This document shows positions 8,947-20,891 of a stretch of 64,000 nt of DNA, piece by piece (the first letter of the stretch is position 1; each line of letters starts with the position of its first letter). The notes beneath the pieces are model-generated. The model was not told the origin of the DNA. It saw only the letters and a program-made list of their open reading frames with translations, and did no database searches. A program made the position numbers and the translations under genes. The stretch covers positions 310,001-374,000 of the forward strand of contig JAKTTT010000002.1 of the NCBI GenBank assembly GCA_030581615.1. Reading direction: 5' to 3'. This DNA comes from Alloascoidea africana. Its lineage: Eukaryota; Ascomycota; Alloascoideomycetes; Alloascoideales; Alloascoideaceae.

Positions 8947-11900
8947 TTAATTCACAATCTTGCAAATAAGATCGTTTCCGTCAATAGAGTCTCCTTCCTT
9001 TACTTGTAGCTCACTGACACTTCCGTCAACAGGAGCGCTAATGACCATCTCCATCTTCATGGCAGACAAAACCATTACTGGCTCACCCTTCTTCAATTTG
9101 CTTCCCTCATGGACCTTGACTTCAACGACAACACCGGCCATTGGAGCACCGATTTCGTTGGGGTTGTGAGAATCGGCCTTTGGTCGAGAAACAGTTTCAA
9201 CAGCAGCGTGCTTGTCGTCGACTGTAACCTTTCTCATTTCACCATTCAGCTCAAAGTAAACCTCTCTGGTTCCACTCTCAGTGTTCAAATCGCTAACTGC
9301 CATCAGCTTGATAATCAGAGTCTTACCCTTCTCGATCTCGATCCACATTTCTTGTTCAATTTCTGGTGGTGCCAAGAAGAATCTCGTTGGCAAAATAGAC
9401 AAGTCACCATATTGGTCAACAAACTGTCTGTACTCTTCGAACACCTTGGGGTACATGTTGTATGAGGCAACATCGGTGTCCCTGATGTGTGTGAAGCGAG
9501 ACTGGAGGTCAACCTTGATAGCAGCAAGGTCAAATGGTGGCAGAGACTTGCCAGGTCGTTCAAACAATGCCTCTCTCTTACCCTTCAGAATGTCTGTTCT
9601 AAGTGGCTCAGGGAATCCAAAGTGAGGTTGTCCCATCATTCCTTGGAAAAAGTCGAGAACAGAAGCTGGGAAGTCCAACTCGCTGGCTCTTGCTTGAACC
9701 TCTTCAGGGCTCAACTGGTTCGAGACCATGAACTGGGCCAAATCACCAACGACCTTGGAAGTAGGAGTCACCTTAACAATGTCTCCCAACAAGTTGTTTG
9801 CCTGGATGTAGGCCTTCTTGGTCTCAATCCACTTCTCTCCAAGACCAACCTGTTGTGCCTGGAAAATCAAGTTTGTCAACTGTCCTCCGGGGATCTCGTG
9901 GTCGTAAACCTCTGGATCAGGTCCCTTCAACTCGGCCTCAAAGCATGAGTACAACAATCTCATTTGAGCCCAATAGTTGTCAATGTCTCTGACCTGGGAA
10001 ACATCCAAACCAGTGTCAATCTTGCCCTCCAAAGTAGCCAATAGAGCGCTGATAGAAGGCTGGGAGGTCATACCAGAAACGCTATTGGAAGCAACATCAA
10101 CAACATCAGCGCCAGCCTCAGCAGCAGCAGCCATGGAAGCAACACCAGTACCTGCAGAGTCGTGAGTGTGGACGTGGATGGGCAAAGATGGGTATTTCTC
10201 TCTGATGGAGCCAACGAGCAATGTGGCGGCAGCAGGCTTCAAAGTACCAGCCATATCTTTGATTCCGAGAATATGTGTACCCATGGCGACAATTCTGTCG
10301 ACTGTCTTCAAGTAGTACTGAAGGTTGAATTTCTTTCCTGGGGCGAGCATATCACCAGAGTAGCAAACGGTGGCTTCAACGACACCACCAGCTTTCTTAA
10401 CGGCATCAACACCGACCTTCAGCTGCTCCAAGTCGTTAAGAGCATCAAACACTCTAAAGACATCAACACCATTGATCTTGGCCTGGTAAACAAAGTGGTC
10501 AATGGCATTATCAGGGAGAGAAGAGTAGGCAACACCATTGGCACCACGCAAAAGCATTTGGAATGGGATGTTGGGCACAAGTCTTCTCAATTTGCGGAGA
10601 CGAGACCATGGGTCCTCGTGTAGGAAACGAAGCGCAACGTCAAAAGTGGCACCTCCCCAGCATTCAAGAGCAAAGGCATTGCTTAGGGCATGAGAAGTAT
10701 GGGGCGCAATCTCTACAAGATCAGCGGTTCGGACTCTTGTGGCCAAAAGAGATTGATGGGCATCACGCCAAGTGGTGTCCATGATAAGGGTACCCTTGTA
10801 TTCACGAACAGCTTTGGCAAATGCTGCTGGTCCCTTTTCGATCAAAATGTTTCTCCAGCCGGTGGGGCAAGGGCTGCTGGTGTCAACAACATTACCAGTA
10901 GCTTTTTCGGTGAGAGTTGGCAAAACAGCCTCGGTCTTCAATTTTGGCAATCCAACCTGGCCCTTAATGTCGGAGCCGTTCACAACAAGGTCGGCGAGGT
11001 AAGAAAGAATCTTCTGGGCTCTGTTTTGAGAGGACAACATCTCGAAGAGCTTGGGGGTGTCATCGATAAAAGTGGTCCAGCAGTCTCCTCTGATAAAAGT
11101 ATCGTTTGTCAAAAGAGCCAACAAGAAAGGAATATTTGTCTTAACACCTCTGATTCTGAACTCGATCAGGGATCTGATCATCTTTCTCCTTGCAATCTCA
11201 TAGGTTGCACCAGAACAGGTACATTTCACCAACATGGAATCGTAATGGGGGGAGACAACGGCACCGGCAAAGTTGTTTGCACCGTCCAAACGGACTCCGT
11301 TACCACCAGTGGATCTGTAGACCTCGATCTTACCTGTGTCTGGCTGGAATTGTTTCGCAGGATCCTCTGTGGTGATACGGCACTGGATAGCATATCCTCT
11401 GAGGTTGATTCTCTCCTGGGTGAGGCCGAGCTGGGGCAGAGAAGCGCCGGCAGCGATTTGGATCTGAGCAGACACAAGGTCAACACCGGTGATTTCCTCT
11501 GTGATGGTGTGTTCGACCTGGATTCTTGGGTTGATTTCGATAAAGTAATGACGATTCTGCTCATCGACCAGGAATTCAGCAGTACCTGCGTTTCTGTAAT
11601 TAACAGAGCTCGCGAGCTTCACCGCATCTTCGAGAATTGCATCGCGGACAAATCTTGGCAATTTGCCAGCAGGGGCGATTTCAACAACCTTTTGGTGTCT
11701 GCGCTGGACGGAACAGTCTCGCTCAAACAGGTGGATCACATTGCCCTTTCCGTCAGCCAACAACTGGACCTCAATGTGCTTTGGTTTGTCGAGGAAACGC
11801 TCGATGAAAACAGTTCCGTTTCCGAAAGAGGTTTTGGCCTCTGAGGTGGCTCTGTTGAAAGCGTCCCGAATGTCATCTCCTTCTCTAACGACTCTCATAC

Positions 11901-12567
11901 CACGGCCACCACCACCGAAAGCGGCCTTGATGATGACGGGGTAGCCATGCTGTTGGACAAAACTAACGGCATCCTCAACATTTTCGACGGGGCCTGGAGT
12001 ACCGGGGATGACCGGGACGTTGTTCTTCATGGCGAGGGTTCTAGCAGAGACTTTATCACCAACCGCATCGATAACACGGGCTGGGGGGCCGACCCAGCTG
12101 ATGCCAGCTTCCTCGACTTTCCTGGCGAATTCGGAGTTCTCAGAAAGGAAGCCGTAACCTGGATGGATCATGTTTGCACCATGGGCCTTTGCAATCTTGA
12201 TGATCTCATCTATCTGAAGATAGGCCTGGACAGGTGTGTACTGGTTCTTCTTGCCGATAACATAGGCTTCGTCTGCCTTGAGTCTGTGCATTGACAGTCT
12301 GTCTTCATGTGAGTAGACTGCAATTGTGTGTAAAGACAGTTCATGGGCAGATCTGAAGATTCTGATTGCAATTTCACCTCGGTTCGCGACTAGATAACAG
12401 CAGAAGGATTAGCATTTTGGGGGGGGGGGGGAGAAGGGAGCTTGTGTAAGATATGTCTAGGAGACGAAAATGAGTTTATACGCACCTAGAACCTTGTTCA
12501 TTGTGCCCAGAATGGCACTCTCATGTCTGATGTTACCAAACGAAATTGGCTTTGGGGTGGATGTCAT
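8947..12567 (-). CDS. PYC1: Pyruvate carboxylase (anaplerotic, biotin-dependent)
   Basis: Two exons, 12567-12486 and 12389-8947, give 1174 aa (yeast Pyc1 1178). It converts pyruvate, bicarbonate and ATP to oxaloacetate in the cytosol. Domains in order: biotin carboxylase (about 25-480; VANRGEIAIRIFR, GGGGRGMR, FIEINPRIQVEHT), carboxyltransferase (about 560-860; DTTWRDAHQSLLATRVRT, ECWGGATFD, HVHTHDSAGT), the allosteric/tetramerisation linker, and the C-terminal biotin carrier domain, where AMKMEM places the biotinylated lysine at 1139. The intron splits a Val codon after residue 27, has a GTGCGT donor and TGCTAAT branch site, and contains a 13-base C run on the coding strand. Yeast has two isozymes; only one lies here, so the symbol stands for the PYC1/PYC2 family. 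Family certain. Confidence 0.97.
12419..12431. repeat. G13/C13 homopolymer in the PYC intron
   Basis: Thirteen G on the plus strand, so C13 in the pre-mRNA, just upstream of the TGCTAAT branch site. G/C homopolymers of this length are rare in yeast DNA, while A/T runs are common throughout this window. Confidence 0.85.
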
Positions 12568-15442
12568 TGCGGATACTACTAGACGGGGAAAGTAGAGAAG
12601 AGAAAGAGAGATGGAGGAGGAAGAAGAAGAAGAAGAAGAAAAAGGAAGGGAAGGGAGACGGTTTTTATACAATAACAAGTAGCGATTCCATCTTTTTGCC
12701 CACAGTGTGAGCGTTTTAGTGACGGTTAACAGCATAATTTTTTTTACGTTTTTTTTGCTTTTTTGTAACTGGGGGCTTGCAAATCCGAATAATATTACGA
12801 CTCCTCCAATCAGTCTCGCAGAAATAGTGTATTTTTTTCGTTATTTTTCCATTTTGCAGTACTAGTTTCTATTTGTTGGAGGATGAAGAGCTGGGGAGCA
12901 GGAGCTGAAGCTGGAGCAGGAGCTGAAGCGAGCTGGTAAACGGCTTTGGGCTTGGGCGATGGAGTCCGCTTGCCTGTCTCTCCATCAACGTGGTCCGGTC
13001 AAAAAAGAGAGAGGAAGGGAGAGATCAAAGAAAATGAGGGCAAAATCCGGGGTAGCCAATGACAAAAGAAACTATTACCTTTCGTACCGCTGATATGCTG
13101 AGATATCCAGTGCCTACGGATTCTACGACAGCCATCGCTTCTCAGCCCTTCTCCAGCGCACACAAAAAACTACGAAAAAGCGCCTGCAACTGCAATCTGG
13201 TGAAACGGTTCATTGGGACGGGGACCAGAGATGAGGAGGGTGAGGAGGACCCGTCCAAGCAGGTCCTATCTCTGGAGCTATGCGGTTATGCCGTGATCTT
13301 CCACTTCTACCGCTGTTACCCCAGGTTTTCGCACTTTTTGGCGCTCCACTCGGAATTTGTCGGACGGCCGCGAGTAGAATTGGAGCGGTTGGTCGCCCGT
13401 ACTTTGAATCTTGGGCCTTGAATCGGACATGATCATCGAGTCTTCGCGGACTATTCTTTTTTCCACCTGCGAGAGATTTTTTTCAGCCTTCGATCTCGGC
13501 CCCTCGACAACGAAAGCGAGAACGAGAACGAGAACAAGTTTAGTGAAAAAAAATTGAAACCACAGCGGACAGGACAGCTGACAACCAACAGAGCAAGCAA
13601 TTCTAGATTTCAGGGCCAGATCCGTGGCCGTTCAGTGTTCTTTTACTTTTTCCTACCTTAACCTTCAGCGCCTTTCCTCTATGTCTCTCCTACAGAATAC
13701 ATAAAAAACTGCTGATCGATGGGAAATGCAATCTGCGACTCAGCGGTGAGCGCGAGTTCGAGCGCAAGTGCTCAAGCGCACAGCATAGCTAACAAAAAAA
13801 TGAGGATATACCTCTAGTAAGATATATTAGGATCGGGGAGATGTGAGCGAATTGGGATAATTGCTACCATTCCATTCCAAGGATCAACTGATGATGAACC
13901 ACGGGTGATACCTAGAAGGCAAAAAACAAAAAAATGTAATTGTTCGATCTACCTTACCGTTTCTTTTTTTGTTGTTTTTTGCTCCCTTTTAGTTTCAGCA
14001 TCGGTATCGGTATCAGCATCAATTCACACAGCGAGACATCTGTCGGTTAAAAAAAAAAGTTCAATTCAAATGGCAATTAAGGTACACTTTGTGGGGCAGA
14101 AAGGACACACTATGATCACCCTGTAGGAGCAGCCAATAACCAAGATCCCAAATCGCCAAAAAAAAAACAGAAAAACAGAGGCAAAAAGAAAAATCTTAAA
14201 AACGTGGGCTAAGTTAGTATTGCATCTTCTTGAAAAACCTAAATTTTTTTAAAATATTCTTCTCTTCTTTGATCTAGAGCTTTGAGTCTTATATATATAT
14301 GATATATACTGTAACCAATTCAATTCAATTGGGTTTGGTTGGTTTTTGTTTAGGTCGATTTTTGATTCAACTCGATTTCAGTTTTATTTCAATCAATCAA
14401 TAACAGATAAATGGAAAATGGAAAATGGCAAAGAACAACACAATGAACATGATGATTAAAAAACGTTTCTAGTCTTGGTTTCTTAAAATAAAAAAAAGAA
14501 AAATATAAAAGTAAACTAGATCTGACGTTTAATTCACAAAAGTGCATAATAAGGTAACAGTTCTTTTTTTTTTTGCAAGAAAAAATTGAAAAAAAAACAT
14601 AAAAATGAGTTTTGAAATAAAAACACACCATTAAAAAAATCTTTCAGTTATGCATAATTAACTAAAAAATGTCGGGATAAATGAGACTCATCGATCATTT
14701 TTTGAAAGATGGCATTGATGATACTTTATTGTTTTGAGAAATGTGTTCAAAAATTAGATGATATCAACAGTCTCCGAACATTTTTGCCAGTTAGGAATGA
14801 TTCTGGAATTAATTGATAGGTAGTAGGTAGGGCTTCCTCATCTCTAATGTTTTGTGTATAATGGTATAAACGAGATGAAAAAAAAAAAAGTCCCTCAAAT
14901 TTTTTTTATTTCAAATCATTGAGTTTTTACCTTCTTTTGCTCTCCTTTCCATTCCGTTTGTCACTTTTGAGGTCAAAAAAAAAATTGTGCAACAAAAACA
15001 ATTGGATAGTATAATGGCTCCCCGAGAACAAAAAAAAATTGGAACAAAAAAGAAATTACCAAAAGCAAAAACAAAAAGAAAACGCATAAAGGGAAACACA
15101 ATAAGCACACGTAACAAAAATAAAAGGCTCGAAAAAAAAAAAAAAAGTGATTTCCAAAAATGCAAAACAAAAATAGATGGCCAAAAACAAAGAAAGGGCC
15201 AAAGAATGGAAGGAGAAAAAGTAACCAAGAGGAAAAAAATGACATAGTTAGCCTGAGTGTGCAGGTATAAATATATATGAAATAAAAAATAAATAAGTTT
15301 GCAAAGATGGAGGGGATTAAAAAAGAGTTAGAAAAAAAAAAGAGTAAAAAAGCAGATTAAATCAGATGGGATGTGAATATGATGATCAATTGAAGTGAAA
15401 AAAAAAAAAGTGTACAACACCATATACACAGCAGCAGCAGCA
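12568..15442. other. Long gene-poor interval (2.9 kb)
   Basis: It lies between the start of the minus-strand carboxylase gene and the 3' end of the minus-strand YCK-type gene. 12.57-13.8 kb is of mixed composition and likely holds the PYC promoter. 13.9-15.44 kb is dominated by A-runs on the plus strand and T-runs. Open frames here are low-complexity (Lys-rich or Phe-rich shadows of A/T tracts) or unrelated to known families. I see no RNA gene, but a noncoding RNA or a long 3' UTR cannot be excluded. Confidence 0.55.
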
Positions 15443-17107
15443 TTAGGAACAACAAGCGAAAAGCTTACTGAAAAAGCCCTTTTTCTCGACGTCACCCCCA
15501 TGAATTTCATTCCCCAACATTTGTTGTTGGTTTGCCATTGAGGGTTTTCCATTCGGTAATAATCCTGCATGTTCTGTCCGGTTGGCGAGAGCGGCTCCAG
15601 CACCAGCACCAGCGAGATTGGCATTGTTTGTATTTGTATTGGTCCTCATGTTGGACTTTAGTTGGGCGTTACTTGTCTGTCTTGAAGGCAACCTTTGATT
15701 ACCGAGCGTCTGTTGCTGCTGCTGCTGCTGTTGTAGTTGAGACTGTTGCATAGCCTGATTTTGGGAAAAGTGTTGCGAGTTTGCATGCGATAGGCCTTGT
15801 CTGAAAGAAGCCTGTGTATTTGGATATGCGCCTGTCGAGTTGTATGGGGTAATTTTTAAACGGGATTGCGATCGAGACTTGTTCAAAGCTTGTTGACTCT
15901 GTTGAACGTGGGCCTGTTTAAGCTGGGCATTCTGTAGTTTTCGAAGTTGCTGCTGCTGCTCTCGCTGTTGCTGTTGAGATTGCTGTGGCTGTGACTGTGA
16001 CTGCTGGACATAGTTGGGGATTCCATTAATGTATTGCTTCGCAACAGGCTGTGGGGCGTCGGTGCCGGCACCGCCGGTGGTCTGGCGTCTTGTGTTTCTT
16101 CTAGAGTGATGTCTTGGAGGATTGGGGTGGCCGTAGCCATGAAGGTTTGGTTTCTTGTTAATGGAAAGATCCCAACCTCTTCCCCCGTTCAGCTTCATCC
16201 AGTCATATTGCCCATCTTCTTTTTCGCCGATCGAAAGGAGTGCGTCGGTGAAGAGACTCCGCAGATAGTCGTAATCAGGCGTGGCGTCGAACTTGAGGTT
16301 GCGGACGTAAGAGAGATACATACCAAATTGCTTTGGGAAGCCATCACAAAGGTCGGAAACCTGGGTGGTTCGCTTTTTTTCTCCAATCTTTTCATATTTT
16401 TGCTTGTTTGTTGGAGCTTTGAGACCTTGCCAGGGCAAAGAGCCACGCAAGAAATACATAAAGACATGGCCAAGAGCTTCAAGATCGTCTCTTCTGGACT
16501 GCTCACGACCCAAATGTGTACTTATACTCATGTATCGGGCTGTTCCACTAAGTGATTTCTTCTCACGGTAAGGAATGTGTTGTTTTGTGACGGGATCTCT
16601 ATACTGTTTTGCCATGCCAAAGTCAATCATGTAGATGAGGTTTGCATTTGGGGTGTTTTGTCTCCCGACCAAAAAATTGTCGGGCTTGATATCTCGATAG
16701 ATGAGGTTGTGTTCATGGACGCTTTGGACTCGAGTAATCATTTGTTTTGCACACATTACAACAGTTTTGATAGAAAACTTTCTGCCGCACCAGTCAAAAA
16801 GATCTTCGAGGGAGGGACCCAACAGATCCATAACAAGGACGTTGTGAAGTCCTTCTTGGCCAAAATAGTAGGCCTGGGGCACACCAAGTGTGCCGCCGAG
16901 GATTTTGTAGCTGCGGTATTCATCTCTTAGTTGAGGCGATTCTGATTTTCGAGACTCATATTTGATTGCAATTTTGTTGTTGTTAATAATGTCGGTGCCT
17001 TCGAAGATGACGCCGAAAGAGCCCTCGCCGACCTTCTTCCCGATGGAAAAGTGCTGACCCACGAGGTTACTGCCGTGGGCATGCGATGAGGACGAATGAG
17101 CGGACAT
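15443..17107 (-). CDS. YCK2: Casein kinase 1, palmitoylated plasma-membrane type (Yck1/2-like), intronless
   Basis: 554 aa from the ATG at 17107; upstream in-frame sequence (to 17266) lacks family resemblance. Kinase domain about residues 18-300: [102 protein letters not shown]. The long tail is Gln/Asn/Ser-rich with poly-Gln runs and ends [13 protein letters not shown]. The paired cysteines next to the end match the palmitoylation site of Yck1/Yck2, which anchors the kinase at the plasma membrane for glucose signalling, endocytosis and morphogenesis. It is closely related to the spliced kinase at 2570-4086. The symbol is by family, since one-to-one orthology to YCK1 or YCK2 cannot be claimed. 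Confidence 0.93.
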   Translation of the reverse strand: MSAHSSSSHAHGSNLVGQHFSIGKKVGEGSFGVIFEGTDIINNNKIAIKYESRKSESPQLRDEYRSYKILGGTLGVPQAYYFGQEGLHNVLVMDLLGPSLEDLFDWCGRKFSIKTVVMCAKQMITRVQSVHEHNLIYRDIKPDNFLVGRQNTPNANLIYMIDFGMAKQYRDPVTKQHIPYREKKSLSGTARYMSISTHLGREQSRRDDLEALGHVFMYFLRGSLPWQGLKAPTNKQKYEKIGEKKRTTQVSDLCDGFPKQFGMYLSYVRNLKFDATPDYDYLRSLFTDALLSIGEKEDGQYDWMKLNGGRGWDLSINKKPNLHGYGHPNPPRHHSRRNTRRQTTGGAGTDAPQPVAKQYINGIPNYVQQSQSQPQQSQQQQREQQQQLRKLQNAQLKQAHVQQSQQALNKSRSQSRLKITPYNSTGAYPNTQASFRQGLSHANSQHFSQNQAMQQSQLQQQQQQQQTLGNQRLPSRQTSNAQLKSNMRTNTNTNNANLAGAGAGAALANRTEHAGLLPNGKPSMANQQQMLGNEIHGGDVEKKGFFSKLFACCS

Positions 17108-17250
17108 AAGGAGAGAGATATGGCGAGGAGGGCGAGGAAGAGCGAAAGCGAGAGAAAAAAAGAGAGAGAAGGAAAGAAGGAGAGTTGTCGCAGGGCTGCG
17201 TGTCTGGGCCCAGAATGGGTGCACGGGTGTTTCCCAATGTGTGCCTTCTC

Positions 17251-17258
17251 CGGGTAAC
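17251..17258. promoter_or_regulatory. Reb1-like site CGGGTAAC upstream of the YCK-type gene
   Basis: The exact octamer CGGGTAAC contains the S. cerevisiae Reb1 core (TTACCCG on the other strand). It lies 144 bp upstream of the kinase ATG and is followed by ACCCACACCCAC, which resembles a Rap1-type C-rich motif. The factor in this species is inferred. Confidence 0.5.
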
Positions 17259-17360
17259 ACCCACACCCACGCTGGCGGGTTCTATTTTGATTGACTAACT
17301 TTATAATTAATTGAAAATAAATTTAAAGATGCAATTTGTAACGAAGTTATTTAACCTAAA

Positions 17361-19007
17361 TTAACTGTTTTCGACCGCCCCCACGGGTATTGGCGAATAC
17401 GATTCGTTAATGATGCTGCCTGAGCACTGGAAAAAGCAGTAGCTGTCCACGATGCTCTTGTAAGTGGATGAGTCCAGGGCGGGAAGCGATGAGAAGCTGC
17501 CATATCCAGGAAAACCGGAGTCTAGGGATGTGTGCCGTAGACCCTGGCTGTGATTCTGCCATCTGCTCAGGTCGGGATATGTGTACAGACCGGGATTTAG
17601 TGTCAAATCGTCCTGTTCAAGGGGATAGGACAGTGACCGAGGAACGTTGATAAGATCTGGCTTGGCGGCTGGAGAAGAATTCTTTGTGAACGGAATGTAG
17701 TTGTTGTTTTCTGAGAACAGATTGGACGTGGAAGGCTTGCGGCTATGCCTATGGTTATGCCGATGGCTATGCCTATGGCTATGATGTGAGGGAAGATCAG
17801 AGAGCGTGTGCTTGAAAACGAGCTCGTAGTTGCGTGAGTCGTTGTTATCCCAGTACTCGACTCCGTTGACGAGGTACTTGACACAGAGAAATATCGATTT
17901 TGTCTTGAGAGTTGTCTCAGGAAGGGCCGCGAGGTCAAGAACAAACGTGAACCGGTCGTAGCCCGCGATTCGCGGCCGGCTGCTGCTGCTATCGCTGTTG
18001 CTATCGCTGTAACTGGCAGACAGCTCGGTGACGGTTTTCCAGCAGTCGGTTGAGTACCTGATCAGAACGCATTTATCGTAAGCCAGGTTCTTGACAGCCA
18101 CATGTCCGACCAACTGCTTCCCGTCTCGGTTCTGGGTCAAGCCCACCTGTTCCAGAAAAACAGGCTTGCCGTTCCGGGTCGAATGCGGGTTCTGGGGATA
18201 ATTGGGCAGAGACAGCGACCAGGGGGACTTTTGCCGCCTGTTGGAGCTCTTTCTGCCCCTTCCCGTGTGCTTGGAGCGTGTGTAGGCAGTCTGTTCGCCT
18301 TCGTGCTCGTTATCCCAGTCGCTATTGCTGCTGCTGCTGCTGCCATCGCTTTCCGTGGCACTGGCATCAGGCGAGCCCGTCGCGGACACGGCGGCAGGCT
18401 TCTCGTTGTTGTAGAAATGTCTCACCTCGATGAGGCGGCGTTTATCGAAACGCACGCATTTGGGCGTCGTAGGGGTCGTTGGCAGCGACCGCGATCGCGA
18501 CAGCAGAGGGAACTTGATAGAGGACTTGACGAGCTCGCCGGATTTCTTGCGGACCAGCGGTGCCGACGATAACGATAACGCCTTTGACGAAGCCGAGGCT
18601 GTGGATGTAGGCGATTCCGCATCATCGCTGAGCCTGCGGTTAAAGTCTGTATTGGAACAGGTCAATTCCGTGTTTACTCGCGTCAGGATCAGGTTATCGG
18701 CATGCGGTTTATCGGCGATGATGGAGAGGATTTTGGTCGTTGAGGACCAATAACGCGCGTTGTTGTCAGGTTTATCGGCTGACTGTGAGGAGGGCACTGA
18801 TGAGGTGCCTTTCGAAAGGTCTTGTGGGTCGTGTAGAGTCAGATTGAGAGGGATACCGCACAGTGGGTTCCATTTCACAGCGGTGGATGTGCCAGAAGCC
18901 GGCGACAGCGATGGCGATATCGATGGTGATGGCTGTGACTGTGACTGTGGCTGTGACGGTAACTGTAACTGGGGCTGCTGTTGCGGAGCCGGCGGTGCGT
19001 AGGGCAT
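17361..19007 (-). CDS. Glycogen-targeting regulatory subunit of protein phosphatase 1 (Gac1/Pig1 family, CBM21)
   Basis: 548 aa. Such proteins bring PP1 (Glc7) to glycogen and glycogen synthase. A PP1 docking motif is visible at 183-187 (KCVRF, the RVxF type) within a basic segment. A CBM21 carbohydrate-binding domain follows at about 283-400: VFLEQVGL, VKNLAYDKCVLIRYSTDCWKT, FLCVKYLVNGVEYWDNNDSRNYEL, with the conserved WDNN..NY signature. A Ser-rich insert interrupts the CBM21 near 333-347. The N-terminus is Gln/Pro/Ser-rich and disordered, with a VKWNPLCGIPL block; a His/Arg/Ser dipeptide repeat follows the CBM21. Yeast has GAC1, PIG1, PIG2 and GIP2 of this kind, and I cannot say which is the orthologue. 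Confidence 0.88.
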   Translation of the reverse strand: MPYAPPAPQQQPQLQLPSQPQSQSQPSPSISPSLSPASGTSTAVKWNPLCGIPLNLTLHDPQDLSKGTSSVPSSQSADKPDNNARYWSSTTKILSIIADKPHADNLILTRVNTELTCSNTDFNRRLSDDAESPTSTASASSKALSLSSAPLVRKKSGELVKSSIKFPLLSRSRSLPTTPTTPKCVRFDKRRLIEVRHFYNNEKPAAVSATGSPDASATESDGSSSSSNSDWDNEHEGEQTAYTRSKHTGRGRKSSNRRQKSPWSLSLPNYPQNPHSTRNGKPVFLEQVGLTQNRDGKQLVGHVAVKNLAYDKCVLIRYSTDCWKTVTELSASYSDSNSDSSSSRPRIAGYDRFTFVLDLAALPETTLKTKSIFLCVKYLVNGVEYWDNNDSRNYELVFKHTLSDLPSHHSHRHSHRHNHRHSRKPSTSNLFSENNNYIPFTKNSSPAAKPDLINVPRSLSYPLEQDDLTLNPGLYTYPDLSRWQNHSQGLRHTSLDSGFPGYGSFSSLPALDSSTYKSIVDSYCFFQCSGSIINESYSPIPVGAVENS

Positions 19008-20891
19008 TGGGCCAGGGGTGTATTGACTAGACTAGTGAGGTGTGGAGCGCAGTAAAGAGGTTTCCGGGAGGGCTGTTCTTATAAGCCAGGGCTGGGGGTC
19101 CGCGGCAGCCCAGATCATGCCATCGCGGGTCTTTTTGGAAGAGGTTGGGTTTCGCACCACGCCATCTCGCCACACCCCAGCGCAGCAGCGCAGCAGCGCA
19201 GCCGCCATTGGCCAGATCCCGCTCTCGTGCAGGCCCGGTGGCGGTGCGGCTGTGGCTGGTGAGCCGCACATGGGCACCGCGTACACCCGTACACCCGCAC
19301 AATGTGCTGATGAGAAAGCCCAAATGATCAGAATCTGGTCAGACTCAAAGGTTAAAACCATAAAGCTTAAGCAGAACTCACAAACTCGGCCAGTTGTGGA
19401 TCGGTGGTGGTGCTTGAAACAATCAGAAACACACCAACAAAAAGAAAACTGGTGGTACGGTGCTCGCACGCCATTAACTATTAATAATTGAGTACTTTCT
19501 AAATGTCCAATTGATTTGATCCTCAGTTCCTATTTCCTATTTCCTAACTCTCAACTCTTAATACTCAATTGAGTCCGTTTGCTGATCCTGGTGTTAATCC
19601 AAGGATCTAAACCCTATTCACCTTGCCCGTCATTGCTACCCTACAGATACAGATAATTCACAACAATTACTTGCAGATGATCTTTTCAACTTTTAAGGAA
19701 ATCATGTCCATAATTGTCATCATCAATCAAGGTTTTCAGAAATAAAAAATTATGTCTGTTGACTGAACTGAAAATCTTGGTAACAAAAGCAGGAAACGCC
19801 AATGCAGTGCGCCTACTTGAGCATTATGATCCCAAGTCTGGAATCTTGAAATAATTTACCGCTTCAGCCGGTACTTCTATCCCGCTCAGCTTATTTATAT
19901 TTATATGTGTATGTGTGTGACTGGCATAAAGACGACAGAATGCTTGGCATCTTTCTGGGATCTTGACTGTATATTGTTCAGATCTGTTGCATTTCATTAC
20001 GAAGGAGTAAGAGCCTTTCCCAAAATAAAAATCAAAAAAACGTATGCTGGGTTGATTGCTTCGCTTGCTCCGGGAAATGAAAATTGGTTCCTTTTTTCAT
20101 CAGTTGGGGTCTAGGACTAATCATCAAAGGTGGATGTGTGTTTGATCCTTCAACACCCAAGGCATTGGCATGATCAATCATGATGCTGCTACAAGCAGCA
20201 GCATGAAGATGGTTCAATTGATTAATCATCCCTCTTCAACAATGCCCATCAAGCATATCTGTGGTATCAAATAAAACAGGCAATTCATCTTATGTAGTCT
20301 TTCCAACCCCTGTTTCCCAAAATGGCCCATTTTTCCAAGTCTTTACGAGAGATGAGGTGAGCAGATTTAAATAGATCGGTTCTACCTGGAGTGTGCGTGC
20401 CTGAGCTTTCGAATCATCTTATCCGAACCCTGTCACAAAAGGGAATTGAGAATTTCTCAACAAAAATATTGGTACACTCACTATAAGTAAACGAAGCAAA
20501 AAAAACCATATAATTCCATTGTCCTCCACTTGATTGGCACTTTAAAACCTGCCAATCTTCGTTGTTTTTTTTTGCCCTTTTCCAGAAGGTTTCATCTCCC
20601 GTTATTATTAATCACAGGATGCATTGTAAGTGAAATTCATCACAAATCATAGCAAAGATCACATACGCTCTGCTTCACCACCACACGTACACACCACGGA
20701 AATACTCCATCACGAAACTACAACCAAGGGACACGCTCTAACCTAGCAGCAGAGTGTCATATTTTTAGGCTTGTTGAAAGTGATGCGTCAATTTATCATT
20801 AAAAATACTAGATGATGCCATGAATAGAGTAAAAAAAAAAAATTCAACCTCTTGTATTTTCTTTTTTTTCGTCCTTTTAGTAACCGCAAAG
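19008..20891. other. Intergenic, no gene seen (1.9 kb)
   Basis: The first about 450 bp beside the PP1-subunit gene are GC-rich with a CAG-type run and CGTACACCCGTACACCCGC near 19280, probably promoter. The rest is AT-rich. Several frames are open in all registers in the GC-rich part, which is expected by chance. No family resemblance. Confidence 0.5.

Noticed and set aside
13059-13421. 120-codon open frame upstream of PYC
   Set aside because: No recognisable domain, poor start context and overlap with the likely PYC promoter; treated as chance.
14987-15247. Lys-rich open frame of 86 codons
   Set aside because: It is a translation of A-runs in noncoding DNA; no family resemblance and the same tract is open on the other strand.
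19027-19491. Several overlapping open frames on both strands
   Set aside because: The stretch is GC-rich, so stops are rare in all frames; none has a conserved motif.
20735-20750. A second CCTAGCA end suggesting another LTR copy
   Set aside because: No matching TGTTAGG start or target-site duplication at a similar distance.
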